Positions 9,317 to 14,379 of a DNA stretch of 14,379 nt are shown piece after piece. Source of the DNA: JANOAR01 sp031411235 (GTDB lineage Bacteria; Verrucomicrobiota; Verrucomicrobiia; Verrucomicrobiales; Verrucomicrobiaceae); assembly GCA_031411235.1 (NCBI GenBank), contig JANOAR010000030.1, positions 1 to 14,379 on the forward strand. Direction: 5' to 3'. A program made the position numbers and the translations under genes. Within the stretch, counting starts at the first letter, position 1. Each line of letters opens with the position of its first letter. The notes under the pieces are model-generated. The model was not told the origin of the DNA, did no database searches, and saw only the letters and a list, made by a program, of their open reading frames with translations.

Positions 9317-10948
9317 ATGAAACTCATCATCACTGTGCTCCTCTGTGCCCTCTGGGGTTTTTCCCACGCTGCCGAAAAGCCCAACATCATCGTCATCCTC
9401 GTCGATGACATGGGCTTCTCCGACCTCGGCTGTTACGGCTCGGAGATCCCCACGCCGAATCTGGATGCGCTGGCGGCGAACGGCCTGCGCTTCACGCAGT
9501 TTTACAACACGGGCCGCTGCTGCCCCACGCGGGCGTCGCTGCTCACGGGGCTGTATCCGCATCAGGCGGGCGTCGGCCACATGACGGACAACAAAGGCGT
9601 GCCGGGTTATGCGGGGCGGCTCAATGACTCGTGCGTGACCCTTGCGGAGGTGCTGAAACCAGCGGGTTACTTCACCGCGATGACCGGCAAGTGGCATGTC
9701 GGCCAGAACTACGGCGTCACGCCCTGGGGACGTGGGTTTGATCGCAGTCTGAATGCGGCAGCGGGCGGCTTCTATTTGCCTGAGGCTGATAAAGCGAAGC
9801 TGTTCCTCAACGGTGAGGAAATCGCCAACAACGACCCGCGTCTGCCGCAAAACTGGTATTCCACCGACCTGTGGACGACGTTTGGCCTGAAGTTCATCGA
9901 CGAGGCCTTGGCGGAGAAGAAGCCGTTTTACCTCCATCTCTGTCACAACGCGCCACACTTCCCGCTCCAGGCTCCGGCGGAGGCGATCGCAAAGTTTCGC
10001 GGCCAATACAAGATCGGCTGGGGTGCCGTGCGAGATCGGCGCTACGCAAAGATGATCGAGCTGGGTATCATCGACGCGAAGTGGGCCAAATCACCGCGCC
10101 CACCCGCCGTGATGCCTTGGGCAGATGTGCCGCCGGAGGAGCAGGATCGCCTCGACCATCTCCTGGCCGTCTATGCCGCCGCCGTGCATCGCATGGACAA
10201 GGCCGTGGGCGATCTCGTGGCCGGTCTCAAGCAGCGCGGTGTCTTCGACAACACGCTCATCCTGTTCATGAGCGACAACGGCGGCAACGCCGAGGCTGGC
10301 CCCAACGGCAAAACCAATGGCGATCCCACCAAGGCCGACTCCGACTGGTTCTGCGGTGAAAGCTGGGCCTTCCCGCAAAACACGCCCTTCCGTCTCTTCA
10401 AGCACTACAACCACGAAGGCGGCATCGCCACGCCACTCATCGCGCACTGGCCACAGGGGATGAAGACCATCGAGCCATCCGACAAGCAGACAGGGAAGTT
10501 GATCCACACACCCGGCCACCTCATCGACATCATGGCGACCTGTGTCGATGTGAGTGGTGCCGCGTATCCCAAGGAGTTCAAAGGCCAACCCATCCAACCC
10601 ATGGAAGGCACTTCGCTCAAACCTCTCCTTGTCTCCCCATCTGAAAGTCTCCCTGTCTCATTGTCTTCCCGCTCTTTGTATTGGGAGCACGAAGGCAACG
10701 CCGCCATACGTGTCGGCGACATAAAACTCGTCCGCAAAGGCCGCGACGGCGCATGGGAGCTTTACGATCTGAAGGCCGACCGCACCGAACTCCACGACCT
10801 CGCCTCCAGTCAGCCAGAGAAAGCCAAAGAACTCGCCACCCAATGGGAAGCCTGGGCGGAGCGTGCCCATGTGAAGCCCTACCCAGCGAACTACGACCTG
10901 AATGGCGGCGGGAAGAAGAAGGGCAAAGGGAAGAAGAAAGCGAACTGA
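9317..10948 (+). CDS. S6: secreted AtsA-like arylsulfatase, close paralog of S4
   Basis: The protein has 543 residues. The ATG 18 nt after S5 starts a short signal peptide (MKLIITVLLCALWGFSHA, then AEKPN), without a Shine-Dalgarno sequence. Motifs: Asp30-Asp31, CCPTR (Cys68-Arg72), GKWH (Lys125, His127), APHFPLQA (His214), SDNG (Asp320, Asn321) and LFKHYNHEGG (Lys362). All residues expected of an active S1 sulfatase are present. It is similar to S4 through most of its length, and nearly the same around PLIAHWP...HLIDIMATCVD and the repeat-derived SPSESLPVSLS segment (440-450). It lacks the long insertion S4 has between DNG and the catalytic lysine. The C-terminus is a Gly/Lys tract (530-543). 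The pair probably arose by duplication, possibly with later gene conversion. Confidence 0.95.
   Translation: MKLIITVLLCALWGFSHAAEKPNIIVILVDDMGFSDLGCYGSEIPTPNLDALAANGLRFTQFYNTGRCCPTRASLLTGLYPHQAGVGHMTDNKGVPGYAGRLNDSCVTLAEVLKPAGYFTAMTGKWHVGQNYGVTPWGRGFDRSLNAAAGGFYLPEADKAKLFLNGEEIANNDPRLPQNWYSTDLWTTFGLKFIDEALAEKKPFYLHLCHNAPHFPLQAPAEAIAKFRGQYKIGWGAVRDRRYAKMIELGIIDAKWAKSPRPPAVMPWADVPPEEQDRLDHLLAVYAAAVHRMDKAVGDLVAGLKQRGVFDNTLILFMSDNGGNAEAGPNGKTNGDPTKADSDWFCGESWAFPQNTPFRLFKHYNHEGGIATPLIAHWPQGMKTIEPSDKQTGKLIHTPGHLIDIMATCVDVSGAAYPKEFKGQPIQPMEGTSLKPLLVSPSESLPVSLSSRSLYWEHEGNAAIRVGDIKLVRKGRDGAWELYDLKADRTELHDLASSQPEKAKELATQWEAWAERAHVKPYPANYDLNGGGKKKGKGKKKAN
10616..10653 (+). repeat. 38-nt sequence shared exactly with S4, containing dispersed repeat
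   Basis: It is identical to 7423-7460. The following bases TGTCTCATTGTCT (10654-10666) match the intergenic repeat at 261-273, so S6 carries a longer piece of the repeat than S4 does. The insert is in frame and encodes SPSESLPVSLS. Confidence 0.85.
10904..10945 (+). repeat. Gly/Lys tail of S6
   Basis: Residues 530-543 read GGGKKKGKGKKKAN. The DNA shares 18 nt exactly with the S4 tail (10916-10933 against 7708-7725). Confidence 0.85.
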
Positions 10949-10951
10949 ACC

Positions 10952-12358
10952 ATGAAGCACATCCTACTCATCCTCTCCGCCCTGTGCCCTCTGCTCAGTG
11001 CTTGGGCGCAGCCAAATATCCTCATCATCATGGCGGACGACTGCACGTTCAGCGATCTGCCGCTTTACGGCGGGCAGAACGCGAAGACGCCGCACATCGA
11101 CCGCCTCGCCTCGCAGAGCCTCGTTTTCGACAAAGCCTACGTCACCTCCGCGATGTGCCAGCCCTGCCGCGCGGAGCTTTACACTGGCCAGCAGCCGATG
11201 CGAAATGGCTGCGCGTGGAATCACAGCGCGTGCCGCCCCGAGACGAAGAGTCTCCCGCATCATCTCGCGCCAGCCGGTTATCGCACGGGCATCGCAGGGA
11301 AGGTGCATGTGACACCGAAGGACTGCTTTCCTTTTGAAGACGTGCCTGGGTTCGATCCAAACTGCACGCGCGATCCCACTCATACGCACGATCTCGGCGG
11401 CGTGCGTGACTTCATCACAAGGGACAAAACACAGCCCTTCTGCCTCGTCGTCGCACTTACCGAGCCGCATGTGCCGTGGGTCATGGGCGATGCCTCAAAG
11501 TATCCGCCCGCCAGCCTCAAGCTCCCGCCCAACATCGCCGACACGCCGAAGACGCGGGAGGATTTCTCGAAATATCTCGCCGAGATCACCTACATGGACG
11601 GCCAGGTCGGCGAGATCCTCGCCGCGCTCGACGAAAGCGGCGCGGCGCAGAACACACTCGTCATTTTCACCAGCGAGCAGGGATCGCAGTTTCCCGGTAA
11701 CAAATGGACGTGTTGGGACACCGGCCTGCACACCACGCTCATCGCCCGCTGGCCCGGAAAAGTCGCCGCTGGCAAGCGCACGGAAGCCATCGTGCAATAC
11801 ACCGATGTCACGCCCACGCTGCTCGACCTCGCCGGAGCGAAGACCGCGCACACCTTTGACGGCACGAGCTTTGCCGCCGTGCTGCGCGGTGAAAAAGATA
11901 CGCATCGAGACTACGCCTACGCCACGCACAACAACATCCCCGAAGGCCCCGCGTATCCGATCCGCAGCATCACCGACGGCGAGTGGCGCTACATCCGCAA
12001 CTTGGCACCCGACGAAATCTTCATCGAGAAGCACCTCATGGGCCTGCTCGGCGGCAGCGCCGCGCACAACCCCTACTGGTCAAGTTGGATGGCCACCGCG
12101 CTCGACAATCCGCACACTTACACGCTCGTGAAGCGCTACATCCACCGCCCCGCCGAGCAACTCTACCACACCGCCGCCGATCCTGCTGAAATGACGAACC
12201 TCGCCAACAAACCCGAGCACGCCGCCATCAAAGCCAAGCTCAGCGCCGCGCTTGATCAATGGCTCACTCGACAAAGTGATCCCGGCATCCCGCAAGACAC
12301 CCCAGAAGCCCATCAATCCGCCAAGCGCGGCGAGCATCTCTATTTCCCAAAACCTTGA
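10952..12358 (+). CDS. S7: secreted sulfamidase (heparan N-sulfatase)-like sulfatase with CQPCR and SEQG motifs
   Basis: The protein has 468 residues, starting 3 nt after the S6 stop. The purine-rich S6 tail region lies just upstream and may serve as ribosome binding site. The signal peptide MKHILLILSALCPLLSAWA is followed by QPNILIIMADD (Asp29-Asp30). Further motifs are CQPCR (Cys69-Arg73), GKVHV (Lys117, His119), EPHVPW (His173), SEQG (Glu242, Gln243) and GNKWTCWDTGLH (Lys251). SEQG stands where other S1 enzymes have the metal ligands Asp-Asn. From memory, bacterial relatives of N-sulfoglucosamine sulfohydrolase share the SEQGSQFP and KWTCxD pattern, so this looks like a subfamily feature and not decay. 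N-sulfate removal from glucosamine is the family role, while the bacterial substrate is not established here. It overlaps S8 by TTGA. Confidence 0.94.
   Translation: MKHILLILSALCPLLSAWAQPNILIIMADDCTFSDLPLYGGQNAKTPHIDRLASQSLVFDKAYVTSAMCQPCRAELYTGQQPMRNGCAWNHSACRPETKSLPHHLAPAGYRTGIAGKVHVTPKDCFPFEDVPGFDPNCTRDPTHTHDLGGVRDFITRDKTQPFCLVVALTEPHVPWVMGDASKYPPASLKLPPNIADTPKTREDFSKYLAEITYMDGQVGEILAALDESGAAQNTLVIFTSEQGSQFPGNKWTCWDTGLHTTLIARWPGKVAAGKRTEAIVQYTDVTPTLLDLAGAKTAHTFDGTSFAAVLRGEKDTHRDYAYATHNNIPEGPAYPIRSITDGEWRYIRNLAPDEIFIEKHLMGLLGGSAAHNPYWSSWMATALDNPHTYTLVKRYIHRPAEQLYHTAADPAEMTNLANKPEHAAIKAKLSAALDQWLTRQSDPGIPQDTPEAHQSAKRGEHLYFPKP
10992..11013 (+). repeat. 22-nt signal-peptide sequence identical to S8
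   Basis: Positions 10992-11013 (start TGCTCAGTGC, end GGGCGCAGCC) match 12395-12416 exactly. Both encode LSAWAQP at the signal peptidase site. Similarity extends to both start codons and ends soon after the PN residues. Confidence 0.8.
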
Positions 12359-13842
12359 AACGCCTGCTTCTCATCCTCTTCGCCCTGTGTCCTTTGCTCA
12401 GTGCTTGGGCGCAGCCGAATCTCCTGCTCATCCTCGTCGATGATCTCAAGCCCGCGCTCGGCTGTTACGGTGACGCAGCAGCCAAAACGCCAAACATCGA
12501 CCGCCTCGCGGCACGCGGGATGCGTTTCGATCTCGCGTATTGCAATCAGGCCGTGTGCGCCCCCTCGCGCTTCACCTTAATGCTAGGTTCACACTCCACC
12601 TCGACTGGGCTTTACAGCCTCGGCAGTGATTTGAGGAAGACGCTGCCCAACGCCGTCACCCTGCCGCAGCACTTTGCCACACACGGCGGCTACCGCACCG
12701 AGTCCATCGGCAAGGTCTTCCACATCGGCCATGGCAATGAAGGTGACCCGCAGTCCTTCTCGGTGCCGCATTTCAAAGACAAAGTCATCGAATACCTCGA
12801 CCCCCAGAGCACCGATGGCGGACAGCTCACCCGCGAGGAAGCGCTGTTCACCAACCAGAAGCTCGGTCAAATCCGCAGCCTGCCGCGTGGAGCCGCCTTC
12901 GAGTCCCTCGACGCGCCCGACGACGACTACGCCGATGGCCGCGTCGCCAACGAAACCATGAAGCGCCTGCAAGCCGCCCAGCAGCGCCGCCAGCAGGACG
13001 GCACCCCCTTTTTCATCGCCGCTGGATTCGTGCGTCCGCATCTGCCCTTCTCCGCACCGCAGAAGTACTGGAACATGCACGATCCACAAAAACTCCCCCT
13101 GCCCGTCTTTGAAACTCATCCCGCCAACTCGCCCCAAGTCGCGCACAAACGCGGCGGCGAAATCGTCGCCTACAAACCCGTGCCCGAGCGCGATACCGAG
13201 TTTTCTCCTGAGCTGAAGCGCCAGCTCATCCACGGCTACTATGCCAGCACCAGCTACGTCGATGCGCAGATCGGCAAGGTCATCGCCGAACTCGACCGCC
13301 TAGGCCTTGCCCAGAGCACCATCATCGTCCTCTGGGGCGATCACGGCTTCCACCTCGGCGACCACGGCATCTGGACGAAGCACACCAACTACGAGCAAGC
13401 CAACCGCATCCCACTGCTCATCAGCGCCCCCGGCATCACGACGCCCGGCAGCAGCACACGCCAGCTCGCCGAGTCCGTGGATCTCTTTCCCACCCTCGCC
13501 GAACTCGCAAAATTGCCCGCGCCGAGCGGCCCGCAGCCCATCGACGGCCTTAGCCTTGTCCCCGTGCTCAAAGACCCGCAAGCTCGCGTACGCGACCACG
13601 CCTATCACGCCTTCCCCAAAGAAAAACTGGGCCGCGCCATCCGCACCGAGCGCTACCGCCTCGTCGAATGGAAAACACCCGGTGCCCCTGCCGACAGCGC
13701 CGAGCTGGAACTCTACGATTACCAAACCGACCCCCACGAGACAAAAAACCTCGCCACCGAGCAACCCGAAGTCGTGAACCAATTGCGCACCCTCCTCGCC
13801 CGCTATCCCGAAGCTCAGCCCATGGGCGGCCATCCCCCGTAG
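12355..13842 (+). CDS. S8: secreted iduronate-2-sulfatase-like sulfatase
   Basis: The protein has 495 residues. The TTG start is chosen because it overlaps the S7 stop by TTGA and begins a signal peptide (MKRLLLILFALCPLLSAWA) nearly the same as that of S7. The next in-frame start would lose it. Motifs: Asp29-Asp30 in VDDLKP, CAPSR (Cys68-Arg72), GKVFH (Lys120, His123), RPHLP (His229), GDHGFHLGDHGIWTKHT (Asp329, His330, Lys342). VDDLKPALGCYGD, AYCNQAVCAPSR and the GDHGFHLG block are hallmarks of the iduronate-2-sulfatase-like S1 branch. All catalytic residues are intact. There is no Gly/Lys tail. In known members it removes 2-O-sulfate from uronic acid, but here that is family inference. No terminator is visible after the stop. 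Confidence 0.95.
   Translation: MKRLLLILFALCPLLSAWAQPNLLLILVDDLKPALGCYGDAAAKTPNIDRLAARGMRFDLAYCNQAVCAPSRFTLMLGSHSTSTGLYSLGSDLRKTLPNAVTLPQHFATHGGYRTESIGKVFHIGHGNEGDPQSFSVPHFKDKVIEYLDPQSTDGGQLTREEALFTNQKLGQIRSLPRGAAFESLDAPDDDYADGRVANETMKRLQAAQQRRQQDGTPFFIAAGFVRPHLPFSAPQKYWNMHDPQKLPLPVFETHPANSPQVAHKRGGEIVAYKPVPERDTEFSPELKRQLIHGYYASTSYVDAQIGKVIAELDRLGLAQSTIIVLWGDHGFHLGDHGIWTKHTNYEQANRIPLLISAPGITTPGSSTRQLAESVDLFPTLAELAKLPAPSGPQPIDGLSLVPVLKDPQARVRDHAYHAFPKEKLGRAIRTERYRLVEWKTPGAPADSAELELYDYQTDPHETKNLATEQPEVVNQLRTLLARYPEAQPMGGHPP
12395..12416 (+). repeat. 22-nt signal-peptide sequence identical to S7
   Basis: This is the partner of 10992-11013. It covers the end of the hydrophobic core and the cleavage site of the S8 signal peptide. 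Confidence 0.8.
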
Positions 13843-13921
13843 CCTTGCCGTGAGGGCGGGGAGGCTGGCGGAACATTGAGGCTGCGCGTTAGGTTGAGGC
13901 ATAGCCTTCAATACCAACAAT

Positions 13922-14379
13922 GTGAGCTTCCTTCGTTTATGCAGACACGAAAAGCAGGGTTATGTGGAGGCGTTCTTTCGTCCGCTGTTTCGTTGGTTGC
14001 TCGCTCTGCTCAAGCAGCCTGCCGAGGGCTTCACGCTGGATTTGGACAGCACGATCTTCGCGCGCGAGGGCTCGCAGGAAGGCGTTGCCAAGGGCTACAA
14101 CCCGAGGCGTCCTGGGCGCAAGAGCCATCATCCGCTGCTCGCCGTACTGGCCGAGGCTCCGTTTGTTTTGCACGCCTGGCTGCGCAGCGGCAACACCGCC
14201 TCTGGACGTGGTGTGGGTGCCTTTCTCAAGGAAGCCTTCGCGCAACTGCCCGCTGGCTGGCACTTGCGCTGCCTGCGCGCCGATTGACTCGCTCCCGCCA
14301 CCCTTCCCGCTCGCCCCTGCGGGGTGCTCCTTCGTCGCATCTGTCTCGCTCCGCTCGGCTGCGGCTTCTTTGATCAAGC
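13922..14379 (+). pseudogene. IS1380-type transposase remnant, 5'-truncated and interrupted
   Basis: The frame 13922-14287 (GTG start, 121 codons) contains LDLDSTIFAREGSQEGVAKG, then YNPRRPGRKSHHPLLAVLAE and WLRSGN, the signature of IS1380-family DDE transposases. The first catalytic Asp lies in LDLDST. Family members usually have about 80-100 residues before this motif, while here an in-frame TGA at 13895-13897 leaves about 48 at most. The frame stops at 14285 straight after LRAD. The expected continuation SGFFDQ is found in the same frame at 14363-14377 (GFFDQ). The gene is therefore broken by a short insert and lacks its N-terminus, so it should be inactive. The rest lies beyond the window. 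No terminal inverted repeat is visible on the left. Confidence 0.85.
14285..14359. repeat. GC-rich insert of about 75 bp in the transposase remnant
   Basis: Between the codons for LRAD and GFFDQ lie about 75 bases foreign to the transposase. The boundaries are uncertain by a few bases, since TG occurs at both edges. The insert has repeated CTCGCTCC motifs near each end (14289-14296 and 14346-14353) and a small hairpin CCCC-TGC-GGGG near its centre (about 14316-14326). Its length keeps the frame, but it brings a TGA stop at 14285. Confidence 0.7.

Noticed and set aside
13876..14373. 165-codon frame overlapping the transposase remnant
   Set aside because: It is the alternative frame of the transposase. 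Only the 13922 frame shows IS1380 motifs.

Overview
The window is GC-rich bacterial DNA dominated by one array of eight same-strand genes (1223-13842), every one of which encodes a secreted formylglycine-type (S1 family) sulfatase. The organism is most likely a polysaccharide-degrading member of the Verrucomicrobiota or Planctomycetota. This rests on the large number of sulfatase paralogs, Sec signal peptides of the MK(R/H)LLLLL...AQPN type, start codons mostly without a Shine-Dalgarno sequence, and short dispersed repeats scattered through intergenic and coding DNA. The phylum is inferred from these features and not proved by a marker gene.

Left flank (1-1222): the C-terminal end of a fibronectin-type-III-like protein (1-168), a purine/pyrimidine-rich imperfect inverted repeat (172-290), a 202-aa collagen-like protein with a duplicated phage-tail-fibre-like unit (297-905), and 317 bp of apparently non-coding DNA. 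The non-coding stretch carries a long inverted repeat with 18-nt perfect arms (989-1086).

Sulfatase array (1223-13842): S1 (1223), S2 (2857), S3 (4365), S4 (5905), S5 (7862), S6 (9317), S7 (10952), S8 (12355). S1, S4 and S6 are AtsA-like arylsulfatases, and S4 and S6 are close paralogs. S2 and S5 are arylsulfatase A / GALNS-like. S3 and S8 are iduronate-2-sulfatase-like. S7 is sulfamidase (heparan N-sulfatase)-like. Junctions are 4-nt overlaps (S1/S2, S2/S3, S7/S8) or gaps of 3-18 nt (S3/S4, S5/S6, S6/S7). The exception is a 121-bp gap before S5, which also has the only strong Shine-Dalgarno sequence. The array therefore looks like one operon or two adjacent operons (S1-S4 and S5-S8). No glycoside hydrolase, polysaccharide lyase, transporter, regulator or formylglycine-generating enzyme lies in the window. 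The cluster supplies desulfation only, presumably of a heavily and variously sulfated glycan, and depends on maturation and backbone cleavage encoded elsewhere.

Right flank (13843-14379): a 5'-truncated IS1380-type transposase remnant, itself interrupted by a GC-rich insert of about 75 bp with a stop codon. The transposase frame resumes just before the window edge.

The most interesting signals are structural. Dispersed repeat sequence appears to have been taken into the reading frames of S4 and S6. Gly-Lys tracts recur at the C-termini of S1, S4, S5 and S6 and internally in S3. S7 and S8 share almost the same signal peptide although their mature enzymes differ. S2 and S7 have non-canonical active-site motifs (CTASR, and SEQG in place of SDNG).
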